Positions 1-9,756 are shown, counted from the stretch's first letter. The stretch is DNA of 64,000 bases from Butyrivibrio sp. X503 (GCF_003625475.1 NZ_RAIQ01000004.1:186001-250000); one strand, 5' to 3'. The notes: a model not told the origin generated them from the letters alone. Numbers and translations: made by a program.

Positions 1-2148
1 ATGTCCGTAGGTATTGTTCACGCCGCAGCTTATAACGGCAAGCTTTGGATGTGTCAGTTCAAGAAATTCTTCGTCTGTTGTATACTGCGATCCGTGATGC
101 GCAACTTTAAGCAGTGTTATATCGCCATATTTTGCCGTATTTTGGCTTATTGTCTGTTTGAGTTGTTCCTCTCCCTCTTTTTCCACATCCCCTGTAAAAA
201 GAGCTGTAAACGCGCCATATCGCATATGCAAAACCGTAGAATATGCATTAGCGCCTTCAGTATACATTTTTTCCGTAGGATTAAGACAGGTCATCTCCAG
301 CGTTTTGGTCTGTATGCCGTCTTTTACCTTAAGACTAAAGCTTTCTCCTTTGCTAAGGTATGTAACGGGAATCTTCAGTTCTTTTGCCCGCGCTTCAAGC
401 TTATGATAGTTATCTCCTCTCGAAATGTCGGATACATCAGGTAAAACAAGCGCTTTCACCCGTATCCCGCCTTTCTCCATGCCATCCATAAGCTCTGATA
501 TTCCGGAAATATGGTCTTCGTCCTCATGGCTTACGATAACGGCGTCAAGCGAACCGATCCCTTCATAGCACAGATACGGTATTATCGAATACTTGCCGAC
601 TTTATTGTTACTGCTGCTTCCCCCGTCGATAAGGACATTGCTGCAGCCCGTCGATACAACTATTCCATCGCCCTGACCGACGTCAATAGCTGTTATCTTA
701 AGACCGTGCGGGACGCTTATTATTAAGACAAATAATGCAGCCGGAAGCATGGCAATGTGTGCAATCCTCATGATTTCAGTGCGTCTGAACTTTTTAGCTT
801 TGCTCACGATGATCCACGATCCGAGCAGGATATAATAAACCACTACTCTATACCACGCCTTATGCCCGAGATACAGAGTGTTTCCGGGTATGACATTCTG
901 CATTCCGCATAGAATTTTATAAAGCGCAAGGATGTAATGAACCGCAATTGCAGGAATATTCAGGAAATGGATTGCCAGCGCCGTCCCCAAAAATCCCCCC
1001 ACTATCAGGCACAATACGCCGCATACCAACAGCACACCCATCAGCGGGATCACAATGACATTCGTTAAAAGCGAATAGATCGGATACGTATAATAGAATT
1101 CAAGATGAATCGGAAGCGTTACAAGCATAACGGATATTCCGGCCATAAAGCCCTGTGTCACAAGGTTTTTGCAGATTCTTTTGTTTGAACTTACCGCAAA
1201 AAGAATCGCCTCTTGAACCATAGGCTTAACAACGGTTATTCCTATGATCGCGCCAAACGAAAACAGAAAGCCGCTGTTACAAAGATATAGCGGCTGATCG
1301 ACGATCAGAAGTATCTCGGCGAGCGAAAGTGCGGATAAAATATCATATGTTCTTCCTACAAGCGGCGCCATAAGCCTAAGCGCGAACATACAGATAGCAC
1401 GAAACGACGATGAAGATATTCCGCACATCTCACCGTAGAGATACATGAACAAAAGCGAAACAACAGTACATGCAACGGGATGAAGCCTTACTTTCTTAAG
1501 AAGCTTATAGATTCCCATTCCCATTATCGAGATATGAAGTCCGCTGACCGCCAGGATATGGACAATTCCGCTGTTCTTGTACAGTTCTTTTATCTCATCG
1601 TCCATAAACGCCCTGTCTCCCAACAGCATAGCCTTCATGACCGCGCTGTCTTTTTCATCAAGACTTTTATCGAGTATATCTTCAAGTCTGTATCTAAGTT
1701 TGCAGAGATTATCTCTTAAAATATCCTTCTTTCCGTTACCGGCGACAACTTCAGTATTTTTAATTCTATATGCAATTTTTAATGTTGAATAATACTGACG
1801 ACTGTCAAATTCACCGGGATTGCGCGGAGGCTTAAAAGTATATACTTTTCCCTTAATAAGCACTTCTTCGCCGATATGAGGGATCACTTCGTTGCCGGGA
1901 TCCAGGTAGCACTCAATATACTTAGCTTTGCAGCGCATTTTTTCTTTGGGCACAAGATAGATAACATTTACGATATCGCCCGAATATAGGATTTTTAATT
2001 CTTTTTTGGAAACCACTCCGATGCACTCCGCAAAAGAGCCGTCGAGCTCTTCTGCGGGAACATAGATTTTTTTATCAAAAGAAATTACAAGATAAATAAA
2101 GACAATCGCCGTGATCATCAAAGCTACAACAACCAACGGCCTTTTCAT
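1..2148 (-). CDS. comEC: ComEC/Rec2 DNA uptake channel, C-terminus cut by window edge
   Basis: The frame is open from an ATG at 2148 down to base 1 (716 codons) with no stop, so the 3' end lies outside the window. ComEC forms the inner-membrane channel that carries single-stranded DNA in during transformation. Visible order: N-terminal membrane segment, OB-like region, the signature SGLHIS at residues 202-207, many hydrophobic segments of the competence domain, then a metallo-beta-lactamase domain with DVGQGD (about 488), SHEDEDH (about 540) and HHGS (about 681). These are the family's metal-binding motifs. It is the last gene visible in a tight run with comEA, a two-component system and a GerMN protein. 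The ribosome site AAGGAG is about 17 nt from the ATG, longer than usual. Confidence 0.93.
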   Translation of the reverse strand, partial: MKRPLVVVALMITAIVFIYLVISFDKKIYVPAEELDGSFAECIGVVSKKELKILYSGDIVNVIYLVPKEKMRCKAKYIECYLDPGNEVIPHIGEEVLIKGKVYTFKPPRNPGEFDSRQYYSTLKIAYRIKNTEVVAGNGKKDILRDNLCKLRYRLEDILDKSLDEKDSAVMKAMLLGDRAFMDDEIKELYKNSGIVHILAVSGLHISIMGMGIYKLLKKVRLHPVACTVVSLLFMYLYGEMCGISSSSFRAICMFALRLMAPLVGRTYDILSALSLAEILLIVDQPLYLCNSGFLFSFGAIIGITVVKPMVQEAILFAVSSNKRICKNLVTQGFMAGISVMLVTLPIHLEFYYTYPIYSLLTNVIVIPLMGVLLVCGVLCLIVGGFLGTALAIHFLNIPAIAVHYILALYKILCGMQNVIPGNTLYLGHKAWYRVVVYYILLGSWIIVSKAKKFRRTEIMRIAHIAMLPAALFVLIISVPHGLKITAIDVGQGDGIVVSTGCSNVLIDGGSSSNNKVGKYSIIPYLCYEGIGSLDAVIVSHEDEDHISGISELMDGMEKGGIRVKALVLPDVSDISRGDNYHKLEARAKELKIPVTYLSKGESFSLKVKDGIQTKTLEMTCLNPTEKMYTEGANAYSTVLHMRYGAFTALFTGDVEKEGEEQLKQTISQNTAKYGDITLLKVAHHGSQYTTDEEFLELTHPKLAVISCGVNNTYGH

Positions 2149-2177
2149 ATTATATAAACAAAAAACTCCTTAAAACA

Positions 2178-3113
2178 TTACTGGACAAGATCCATATTTC
2201 TTTCGTATTCACCCGAGATAAGAAATTCTCTGAAGGTAAACTCTTTTTGACCGTCCACCTGAATCTCAACCTTGTCCACACTCGGAAATTCCGTAACCGT
2301 ATTTACTATCGAATATAGCGCAAGCTGAGGATCCACATCAAAAGGCTCGGACAAAAAATCTTTTGAAAAATCAATATGACAAACTCCGTCCTTTATACTT
2401 AAGTTGATTACTTTGGTATCGGGTGAGATCGTCGGAAAAACCTCATTGCTCCTCGGTCCTTTAACAATCTGCTCAACAGCCATTTTTTCAACGGAAGCAC
2501 TGCTGTTATATACAACGGTTCTGTATACGGGAACAAGCTTGTCGTTGGACTCGTTTACAAAGTAAAGCTTTATTTGAAGCTGTTCATAAGAACCGATCTC
2601 GTTTCCGATGTTATAGATAAAATCATCGGCTCTCATGTTACCGACAGGATTTCCAAGGTGATCGGTGATCGGCTCGCCTTCAACGGAAATAGAGACACAC
2701 TCTATCTTCTTAAGCTGAGTAAGCGTCCTGACTATTGCCGCTCTGTGGAGCACTTCCTCGATTCTTCCCAGATCCTTATATCCTGCATAAAAATCAAGGT
2801 TGACCACATCTTCATCGATCGTAAAGCTTTTAAGTCTGACAGAATCGGAAATAGCCGGCTGAGACTTGGATGTAACGATGTCCTTGGACAATTCATCAAG
2901 CAGCTCTCTGACAGCCTCTTCGGTCTCGATGGTATTGGCTTTTACATCGCTGTCCCAGCAATCAAGCTTGCTCTCATTGGCTGCGATATAGTATACCTTC
3001 ACATTATTGACAGAAGACTTCTCATGATAGCAAGATACCGATGATAAAGCCATGACAACAACACCGCAGATAACAGCTATTCTGTTGTATAAACCTCTTT
3101 TAGCAAATATCAT
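2178..3113 (-). CDS. GerMN-domain exported protein, probable lipoprotein
   Basis: 311 residues. The N-terminus is a signal sequence ending near SSVSC, a weak lipobox, so lipid anchoring is likely but not certain. Two similar halves follow, each with the GerMN pattern: a strand near VKVYYIAANES and again near IKLYFVNESND, and the later motifs LDFYAGYKDL and HIDFSKDFLS. GerMN domains occur in GerM, a spore-formation and germination lipoprotein, and in LpqB-type proteins that sit beside two-component systems. The gene lies 14 bp after the histidine kinase and 29 bp before comEC, so it is probably cotranscribed. It may modulate the kinase from outside the membrane, as suggested for LpqB with MtrAB. 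That role is inference. Confidence 0.8.
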   Translation of the reverse strand: MIFAKRGLYNRIAVICGVVVMALSSVSCYHEKSSVNNVKVYYIAANESKLDCWDSDVKANTIETEEAVRELLDELSKDIVTSKSQPAISDSVRLKSFTIDEDVVNLDFYAGYKDLGRIEEVLHRAAIVRTLTQLKKIECVSISVEGEPITDHLGNPVGNMRADDFIYNIGNEIGSYEQLQIKLYFVNESNDKLVPVYRTVVYNSSASVEKMAVEQIVKGPRSNEVFPTISPDTKVINLSIKDGVCHIDFSKDFLSEPFDVDPQLALYSIVNTVTEFPSVDKVEIQVDGQKEFTFREFLISGEYERNMDLVQ

Positions 3114-3127
3114 ATCTCACAATCCAA

Positions 3128-4639
3128 TCATTTCTCAGTGGCAACTATCAAAGGAATCTTAACTGTAAATGTAGTTCCGACTCCAAGTTTACTCTCAACA
3201 TCTATCGTTCCTCTGTGCATAAGAACGGCACTCTTTGAAATGGCAAGACCAAGTCCCGTACCTCCGATCTCTCTGGATCTCGACTTATCCACACGATAAA
3301 ATCTTTCAAATACATGTTCAAGCGCATCCTCAGGTATTCCGACACCCGAATCCATTACCTTAACGGTGAAGTACTGGTGATCGGCATCAAGAATAACCTT
3401 CACGCTTCCGCCGTCCTTATTATACTTAACGGCATTCTCCACGAGGTTCGTGATAACCTGAGATATCTTAACTTCATCAACCTCCGCGGTAACGGTACGC
3501 TTGCAGACAAATACAAGCTCTATATCTCTTTGCATCGAAATCGGCTTGATTCTCTTAAGTACACCTTCGATAAGAGCCTCAATATCAACCTTTGTGATCT
3601 CAAGCTCCGGAGATTTCTTATCCATCTTTACAAGAGTAAGGAGATCTCCGATGATCTTATTTTCTCTGTCAACCTCTTTACCGATATCTTCCATGAAATC
3701 TCTGTAAAGCTCAACAGGTGCATCCTCTCCCATAGACAAAAGAGAATCCGCGAGAACCTTCATCGATGTGATAGGCGTTCGAAGCTCATGTGACACATTC
3801 GAAACAAACTCCTGTCTCGAGTCATCCAAAACTTTCATTCGTCTTAAGAGGGCATTAAAAGCAATTGCGATATGCTTCGCCTCTGTAAGCTTCGGAATAT
3901 CGATGGAATCCTCTGTATATCCCGCTTTTACCTCATTGATATCAGCTGTGATTTTATCAAAAGGCTTCATTAGATTCTGAGAAAGCGCATATGCTATACA
4001 CAGGATAATGAAAATTATGAGTCCTTCGTAAACAGCAATCTTTTTGCTCATCTTGCCGAGCAAACGATGAACGGGATCCATTGATACGCTAAGCATTATC
4101 GCTCCGCGAACAACTTCGTTCCTTTCGGCATCAATAACATCGTTTCCATCTGCATTCTCGGTTCCCACTATCGGAACAACAACTTCCAAATATCCGTTTT
4201 CTTTGTCATATTCGGAATAAGCTCCTCTTGAACCGGCCTTCAGACAGTTTATGGTCTCTTCGGACACAATATGCTTATTAAGGCTGATGGAATAGGTATC
4301 CATAACAACCTTGAGATCGTCATTGATTATGATTATTCGGCCGTTATTAAAGTTGGACAAATAATCGATCTCAGCGTTAATAACGGGATCATCCGTATCC
4401 TGCATATAATTGTATTTAATAAGGCGATTTGCTAAGAGATTGAGCTGCCTTTGCATCTCAGTTGCTCTTATATCGACGGAACGTTCTTCATACTCATTAA
4501 AGATCAGGACATGCATGGTGAAACAACATGCAAGTCCTGTCAAAAAAATCGCTATAAAGAATTGTCCCTTTAGACTTCTGAATATTTCTGTGAATTTGGA
4601 TAGCTTTGAAGAGCTATCTGATGTAGTGTTATGCTTCAT
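3128..4639 (-). CDS. membrane sensor histidine kinase
   Basis: 503 residues. Order: a cytoplasmic N-terminal stretch, first membrane segment (about 26-46), an extracellular sensing region of about 155 residues, second membrane segment (about 203-220), a HAMP linker, a HisKA domain with the phosphorylated histidine in SHELRTP (about 282), and an ATPase domain with the N box NLVENAVKYN (about 397), G1 box DSGVGIP and G2 box GGTGLGLAI. The layout is that of PhoR/WalK-type kinases without a PAS domain. It starts 6 bp after the response regulator stop, so the two are partners. The signal is unknown. Co-location with comEA, comEC and a GerMN protein suggests an envelope or DNA-uptake link. Confidence 0.95.
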   Translation of the reverse strand: MKHNTTSDSSSKLSKFTEIFRSLKGQFFIAIFLTGLACCFTMHVLIFNEYEERSVDIRATEMQRQLNLLANRLIKYNYMQDTDDPVINAEIDYLSNFNNGRIIIINDDLKVVMDTYSISLNKHIVSEETINCLKAGSRGAYSEYDKENGYLEVVVPIVGTENADGNDVIDAERNEVVRGAIMLSVSMDPVHRLLGKMSKKIAVYEGLIIFIILCIAYALSQNLMKPFDKITADINEVKAGYTEDSIDIPKLTEAKHIAIAFNALLRRMKVLDDSRQEFVSNVSHELRTPITSMKVLADSLLSMGEDAPVELYRDFMEDIGKEVDRENKIIGDLLTLVKMDKKSPELEITKVDIEALIEGVLKRIKPISMQRDIELVFVCKRTVTAEVDEVKISQVITNLVENAVKYNKDGGSVKVILDADHQYFTVKVMDSGVGIPEDALEHVFERFYRVDKSRSREIGGTGLGLAISKSAVLMHRGTIDVESKLGVGTTFTVKIPLIVATEK

Positions 4640-4645
4640 ATCAAA

Positions 4646-5329
4646 TTAGTTCATCTGGAAATAATAACCACTGCCCCACTTAGTCTTTACATACTGAGGA
4701 TCACTTGCGTTCTCTTCGATCTTCTCACGAAGTCTTCTGATATGAACGTCAACTGTTCTTGCGTCTCCGACAAACTTCTCGCCCCAGATTGCATCAAGAA
4801 GCATATCTCTTGAATAGATTCTTCCGGGATGAGATGCAAGGAACTCAAGAACTTCGTACTCACGTCCTGTGATATTGATTTCCTTATCTTTGATATAAAC
4901 ACGTCTGTATTCCTGGTTGATCTTGAGATTACCGAATACCATGCTATCCTCATCGGGATTGTTCTTGGCAAAACGTCTCATGATCGCCTTGATTCTTGCC
5001 TTAAGCTCAAGTACGTTGAAAGGCTTTGTAAGATAATCATCAGCACCGTAATCAAGACCGAGGATCTTATCCATATCTTCGCCCTTAGCTGTAAGGATTA
5101 TGATCGGCACATCAGAAAACTCTCTGATCTTCTGACAAACCTCGAATCCTGACATTGCAGGAAGCATAACGTCAAGAATGACAACGTCATAACTTCTCTT
5201 AGATGCCATTGCTACAGCATCTTCGCCGTTATACGCGCATTCAACCATAATGTCGTCCTGCTCGAGACTGTACTTGATTCCTTTCACGATACTTCTTTCA
5301 TCATCAACTACCAGCGCTACTTTTCCCAT
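4646..5329 (-). CDS. OmpR/PhoB-family response regulator
   Basis: 227 residues. The receiver domain shows the acidic pair DD (9-10), the phosphorylated Asp at residue 53 in ILDVMLP, and the conserved Lys in TKPF. A winged-helix DNA-binding domain follows, with the family pattern ending in RTVDVHIRRLREKIE and a GYYF strand. A good ribosome site (GGTGGAGC) precedes the ATG. It is the first gene of the two-component pair, 31 bp downstream of comEA. It should bind direct repeats when phosphorylated by the adjacent kinase. Targets cannot be read from this window. Confidence 0.96.
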   Translation of the reverse strand: MGKVALVVDDERSIVKGIKYSLEQDDIMVECAYNGEDAVAMASKRSYDVVILDVMLPAMSGFEVCQKIREFSDVPIIILTAKGEDMDKILGLDYGADDYLTKPFNVLELKARIKAIMRRFAKNNPDEDSMVFGNLKINQEYRRVYIKDKEINITGREYEVLEFLASHPGRIYSRDMLLDAIWGEKFVGDARTVDVHIRRLREKIEENASDPQYVKTKWGSGYYFQMN

Positions 5330-5360
5330 TGCTCCACCGTTCCCTATAAATTATTTTTTG

Positions 5361-6017
5361 TTATGATGTAGTTATTTTTTCCTTGATCTTGGAAAAAAGT
5401 TTATCTTTAATTCCGGATACCTTCATGATATCCTCAATACTTTTAAAATTCCCGTTCTTCTCTCTGTAATCGATTATCTTCTTGGCGTAAACATCTCCCA
5501 CACCCGGCAGTGTCTTAAGTTCTTCGGCTGATGCTGTATTGATGTTAATAAGACCCTTTTCGGTAGAAATGCTCTGATATGTATTATTCTGTCCGCCATC
5601 TTCCGTAGCTGAGGCTGCTTCTGCGATATATCCGCCGGAATTTGCAACTTCTTCCTTGGTTGGGATAAAAAGCTTGGTTCCATCAGCTATAGGGGCTGCC
5701 AGATTGACATAATTAACATCCGCTTCATCCGAAAAACCACCTGCTGAATTAACCGCATCTCCCGCTCTGCTGTTTGAAGATAGTTCATATACTCCCGGAT
5801 CGTTAACCGCTCCGCAGACATAAACAACAATGCCGGAAAGCTCGGAAGTATCGACTACTGATGATCCGCTATTACCATCCTCATTATCAAGATCCACAGA
5901 CTCCAAAGAAGATGCTTCCGGCGCGCTTTCTGTGAAAACCAGCTCAGAACCGCTTCTCTCGGCTGTACAACCTGTAAGTACGATAAGTAATATGATCGGT
6001 ATTAATAATTTCCGCAT
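5361..6017 (-). CDS. comEA: ComEA-family DNA-binding competence protein, lipoprotein form
   Basis: 218 residues. A short signal sequence ends in the lipobox LTGC, so the mature protein is probably lipid-anchored. A Ser/Glu-rich linker follows, then an SLBB domain (VVYVCGAVNDPGVYEL to LFIPT) and two helix-hairpin-helix motifs (LININTASAEELKTLPGVG and the IEDIMKVSGI region). ComEA binds incoming double-stranded DNA outside the membrane and hands it to the ComEC channel, whose gene lies four genes downstream in the same direction. Most described ComEA proteins use a transmembrane anchor, so the lipid anchor is notable. Length and domain order otherwise fit the family. Confidence 0.92.
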   Translation of the reverse strand: MRKLLIPIILLIVLTGCTAERSGSELVFTESAPEASSLESVDLDNEDGNSGSSVVDTSELSGIVVYVCGAVNDPGVYELSSNSRAGDAVNSAGGFSDEADVNYVNLAAPIADGTKLFIPTKEEVANSGGYIAEAASATEDGGQNNTYQSISTEKGLININTASAEELKTLPGVGDVYAKKIIDYREKNGNFKSIEDIMKVSGIKDKLFSKIKEKITTS

Positions 6018-6108
6018 GTATCCTCCCTGTTAAGAAGGACCCCACCATGCTTCCTTTATTCTATTCTAATTTTGCAAAATGTGCAAGCCTAATTAATACT
6101 TCGTAACA

Positions 6109-7611
6109 TTAATCACTCTCTTCTTTTAGTCCGGCAGTGATTACATCGTCGTTTGGATCGGGTATAGATTCTTCACTGTAATCTTTTCCCGTAACTTGCG
6201 TCATTATATTCTCGGAGACCTGCTTCAATGTGCCGTTACAGTCAGCTCCGTTCCAAATCTCGGTAAATGCAATCTCAAGCTCCATCCACAGGTTGCTTGT
6301 CTCAATAGTCTTGGGCATGGGAACCGAATCCGCATATACATCCACAAACGTATCAAGATTGGGATTGCCGTATTTAACGTTATAATGTGCGGCGAGTTTA
6401 CCGCTCATCTTATAAATATCACCTGAATTATCCTTACAAAGATATTTAGCAAATGCATTGGCCTCATAAGGATGTTCCGAATATCCGTTAACAACAATAC
6501 ATTCTGTAACAGACATTGTTCTTGTCTTAAAATCTCCGGTAAGTCCGGGCATATCCGCAACACCGAAATCAAATTCGCACTCGCCCTTTGCCTTGGCCTC
6601 TTCGATCCTACGAAGAATATCTGTCGTTGCAACGGTAAATACGATCTTTCCGTCGATAAAGTCCTGAACCACGCTATCATAATCCACAGACTTGGAATCG
6701 ATAGCAAAGAACTGATTAAGCTGCTGATAAATCTTCATGCAGCTGATAGTATCCGTATTGTATATATCGATCTGAGAAACATCATCTCCTGCGTCTCCGC
6801 CGACATTCATATAATTTCCTACAAAGAAGTAGTTGTAGAAAATATCGGTTACGTCCCACTTAAATACCGCTTCTACCTGATCCGGAGCGTTGTAATTCTG
6901 AGCAAATGAAAGAATTCCCGAGATGGTATTGGGGATAGAATCCGAAACTGTCTCTTCAACCGCCTCTTCGGAAATTGAATTCTCTATCTCCTCTTCCTCG
7001 GCCTCCATAGCTTCAGCCGCCTCTTCTTCAGCCATGGCCTCTGCTGCGTCAGGAGACTGATCAGGCAAAGACTCAAGCTCTTTTTGCGTCTCAAGCTGCT
7101 CTTTGGCCATATTCTCAAGATAAGTCTTGTTATAGACAAGTGAGCTGGTCTCAAAATAAAAAGGATAGCCGATGTATCTTCCGTTATAAGTAACGCTATC
7201 TACAGCAGCCTTAGGAAACGATTCGTCGTTAAGGAAATTGCCGGAGTTGTCTATCTCAAGCGCAAGCCCCGCCAAATAAGCCTTTTCAAGCGAATCATTT
7301 GTTATTATAAAAAGATCCGGGTAATTACTGTTTTTAAGAGAGGCCTTGTTTATTGCCTCAAGATACTCAATACCGGAGACCAGTGTGGGTTCAATCCTGA
7401 CTTTACTCATGGTCTCCGAATAAGCTACAGCCTTGCTCTGAAGATAGGGCGTAAGAGCATCATCGGTGTACCATACTCTAACAGTGGTCTTACCACCGGT
7501 AAAAAGTGCGTGCTCCTCAAAAATGCTCTGTCCCGATTGAGCGTACAAAACCGCTCCCAAAACTGTGCAAAGTATAAGTATTATAGAAAAAATTCTGGTT
7601 CTAAGCTTCAT
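6109..7611 (-). CDS. orphan extracellular solute-binding protein with acidic insert
   Basis: 500 residues from the ATG at 7611, which overlaps the argD stop as ATGA and has AGGGG just upstream. An N-terminal hydrophobic segment (MKLRTRIFSIILILC onward) serves as signal or anchor, with no clear lipobox. The body has the pattern of sugar-type ABC binding proteins: VRVWYTDD at the start, PDLFIITND, GRYIGYPFYFETSSLVYNKTYLE, and a C-terminal region with AFAKYLCKD. Between about 180 and 220 lies a very acidic Glu/Ala-rich insert. No permease or ATPase gene adjoins it. Coupling to argD implies coexpression with arginine synthesis genes. The ligand is unknown, and it may be a sensor rather than a transporter part. 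Confidence 0.75.
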   Translation of the reverse strand: MKLRTRIFSIILILCTVLGAVLYAQSGQSIFEEHALFTGGKTTVRVWYTDDALTPYLQSKAVAYSETMSKVRIEPTLVSGIEYLEAINKASLKNSNYPDLFIITNDSLEKAYLAGLALEIDNSGNFLNDESFPKAAVDSVTYNGRYIGYPFYFETSSLVYNKTYLENMAKEQLETQKELESLPDQSPDAAEAMAEEEAAEAMEAEEEEIENSISEEAVEETVSDSIPNTISGILSFAQNYNAPDQVEAVFKWDVTDIFYNYFFVGNYMNVGGDAGDDVSQIDIYNTDTISCMKIYQQLNQFFAIDSKSVDYDSVVQDFIDGKIVFTVATTDILRRIEEAKAKGECEFDFGVADMPGLTGDFKTRTMSVTECIVVNGYSEHPYEANAFAKYLCKDNSGDIYKMSGKLAAHYNVKYGNPNLDTFVDVYADSVPMPKTIETSNLWMELEIAFTEIWNGADCNGTLKQVSENIMTQVTGKDYSEESIPDPNDDVITAGLKEESD

Positions 7612-8807
7612 AAATCCCCTAAACATGAATCAAGAATCGTGATCATGTCGTCTACATCTTCCTTGGTAATAATAAGCGGCGGCACAAATCTGATAATCTC
7701 GGCACCTGCGTTAATAAGAATAAGTCCCTTTTCGAGCGCCTTATTTATCACATCGCCTACAGGTCTGTTAAACACAAGTCCCTGCATGAATCCGGCACCT
7801 CTTCTGTCAATGATGAAATCATATTTATCCTTAAGCTCATCAAGACGTTTTTCAAGATAAGGTGCCACCTTATTCACATTCTCTATTATATTGTCCTCCT
7901 TGAATAAATCAAGGACTTTGTTAATAGCCGCGCAAGCAAAGGGGTTTCCGCCGTATGTTGTTCCGTGGTCACCCGCAACAAGAGAATTCTTTCCAACCTT
8001 CTCGTTTAATAAAAATGCTCCGACCGGTACTCCGCAGCCAAGTGCCTTGGCTGTAGTCATGATATCGGGCTTTATTCCGTACTTCTGCCATGCGAACATA
8101 TAACCCGTTCTTCCCATTCCGCACTGGATCTCATCAAGGATGAGAAGAATGTCTTTTTCATCGCAGAGCGCTCTTACCTTGGTAAGGAACTCTTCAGTAG
8201 CAGGGAATATTCCGCCCTCTCCCTGAACAGTCTCCATGATGATCGCGCATGTCTTATCATTAACCTGAGCAAGTACGCTGTCAAAATCATTGAGATCCGC
8301 AAACCTGATATTTCCGATCATAGGCTGGAAAGCCTCTCTGTAATGAGGATTGCCTGTTACAGAAAGCGCGCCGAATGTTCTTCCGTGGAAAGAATGATTC
8401 ATTGCGATGATCTCATGATCGGTCTTGCCGTCCTTGAGATATGCATATTTCCTGGCCGCTTTGATAGCGCCTTCAACAGCCTCAGCTCCGCTGTTTGTGA
8501 AAAAGACTCTGTCCATTACGGACACTTCTTTGATCTTCTTGGCAGCTTCTATTGCCGGAACGTTGTAGTAGTAATTTGATGTATGAAGAAGCTTATCAAT
8601 CTGTGCCTTCAACGCATCATTATATGCCTTGTTGTTGTATCCGAGAGCGAATACAGCGATTCCGGATACGAAATCAAGATACTCTTTTCCGTCGATATCG
8701 TAGAGGTGAACTCCGTCTCCTTTGTCCAAAACGATCTGATAACGGTTATATGTATGAAGAAGAGCGCTTTCAGCCTCTTCTATATATTTTTTCATAGTCT
8801 CACTCAT
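7608..8807 (-). CDS. argD: acetylornithine aminotransferase
   Basis: 399 residues from the ATG at 8807, chosen for its AGGAGA site. It transfers an amino group from glutamate to N-acetylglutamate semialdehyde, giving N-acetylornithine, with pyridoxal phosphate as cofactor. Class III aminotransferase features are clear: FTNSGAEAVEGAIKAARKYA, MNHSFHGRTFGALSVTG, the Asp of LILDEIQCGMGRTG, and the lysine in TTAKALGCGVPVGA that binds the cofactor. It lies 48 bp after argB. Its stop overlaps the start of the solute-binding protein gene. Confidence 0.97.
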   Translation of the reverse strand: MSETMKKYIEEAESALLHTYNRYQIVLDKGDGVHLYDIDGKEYLDFVSGIAVFALGYNNKAYNDALKAQIDKLLHTSNYYYNVPAIEAAKKIKEVSVMDRVFFTNSGAEAVEGAIKAARKYAYLKDGKTDHEIIAMNHSFHGRTFGALSVTGNPHYREAFQPMIGNIRFADLNDFDSVLAQVNDKTCAIIMETVQGEGGIFPATEEFLTKVRALCDEKDILLILDEIQCGMGRTGYMFAWQKYGIKPDIMTTAKALGCGVPVGAFLLNEKVGKNSLVAGDHGTTYGGNPFACAAINKVLDLFKEDNIIENVNKVAPYLEKRLDELKDKYDFIIDRRGAGFMQGLVFNRPVGDVINKALEKGLILINAGAEIIRFVPPLIITKEDVDDMITILDSCLGDL

Positions 8808-8855
8808 AATAATCAAGTCTCCTCGCAAATAATGCACTAAACAGCCGTGACCGGC

Positions 8856-9752
8856 TTATTCCGCTCTCGCCAGAGCGTCGTCATCCGACATAAACATGGT
8901 TCCGACACCCTTCTTGGTAAAGATCTCAAGAAGAAGGCAATGAGGAATTCTTCCGTCAAGAATATGTACGTTGTTAACGCCCTTTCTAATGGCATCAGTG
9001 CAGTTGTTGAGCTTTGGAAGCATTCCGCCTCCGATATTTCCCGAAGCAATAAGAGCATCTGCCTCAGAGCATGTAAGTCTTGAGATAAAGGATGAAGGAT
9101 CTTTGATATCCTTGTAAACTCCCTCAATATCCGTAAGGAAAGCAAGCTTGTTGGCTCCGACAGCCTTAGCTATCGCGCAAGCCGCGTCATCCGCATTGAT
9201 ATTATATGTGTCAAAATTATCGTCAAGTCCGATGGGCGCAACGATAGGAAGATAGTCATTATCAAGAAGATCAAAAAGAATCTTTGGATCAACCTTATCG
9301 ATATCTCCGACAAATCCGATATCCTGCCCGTCGGAGAGCTTTTTATTAACATGCAAAAGACCTGAATCCTTGCCGCTGATACCGATTGCCTTAACGCCAA
9401 GCTCCTGAACCATAGTCACAAGCTGCTTGTTTACACGTCCGAGCACCATCTCGGCAATTTCCATTGTCTCACTGTCCGTAACTCTAAGTCCGTTAACGAA
9501 CTCAGCTTCTTTTCCGACCTTGGAAACCCAAGAGCTTATTGCTTTACCGCCACCGTGTACGATAATGGGCTTAAAGCCTACAAGTTTAAGAAGCGTAACA
9601 TCTGTTATTACATTCTTCTGGAGTTCTTCATTGCTCATGGCACTTCCGCCATACTTAACAACGATGATCTTTCTGTTGAATTTCTGAATATAGGGAAGCG
9701 CCTCAACAAGCACCTCCGCCTTTTTTAATACTTCCTGCATATCCTTATCCAT
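8856..9752 (-). CDS. argB: acetylglutamate kinase
   Basis: 298 residues from the ATG at 9752, which follows AGGAGC by 8 nt. An upstream in-frame ATG exists but has no good ribosome site. The enzyme phosphorylates N-acetylglutamate, the second step of arginine synthesis. Seen motifs: VKYGGSAM near the N-terminus, the glycine-rich [11 protein letters not shown] for phosphate binding, FVNGLRVTD, and [12 protein letters not shown] near the acetylglutamate site. The start region lies next to the argJ stop, so the genes are translationally close. Arginine feedback is common in the long-form family, but this is not decidable here. Confidence 0.97.
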   Translation of the reverse strand: MDKDMQEVLKKAEVLVEALPYIQKFNRKIIVVKYGGSAMSNEELQKNVITDVTLLKLVGFKPIIVHGGGKAISSWVSKVGKEAEFVNGLRVTDSETMEIAEMVLGRVNKQLVTMVQELGVKAIGISGKDSGLLHVNKKLSDGQDIGFVGDIDKVDPKILFDLLDNDYLPIVAPIGLDDNFDTYNINADDAACAIAKAVGANKLAFLTDIEGVYKDIKDPSSFISRLTCSEADALIASGNIGGGMLPKLNNCTDAIRKGVNNVHILDGRIPHCLLLEIFTKKGVGTMFMSDDDALARAE

Positions 9753-9756
9753 TTTA

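Noticed and set aside
2574-3044. Plus-strand open frame opposite the GerMN gene
   Set aside because: Mirror of a well-supported minus-strand gene, with no ribosome site and no recognised domain.
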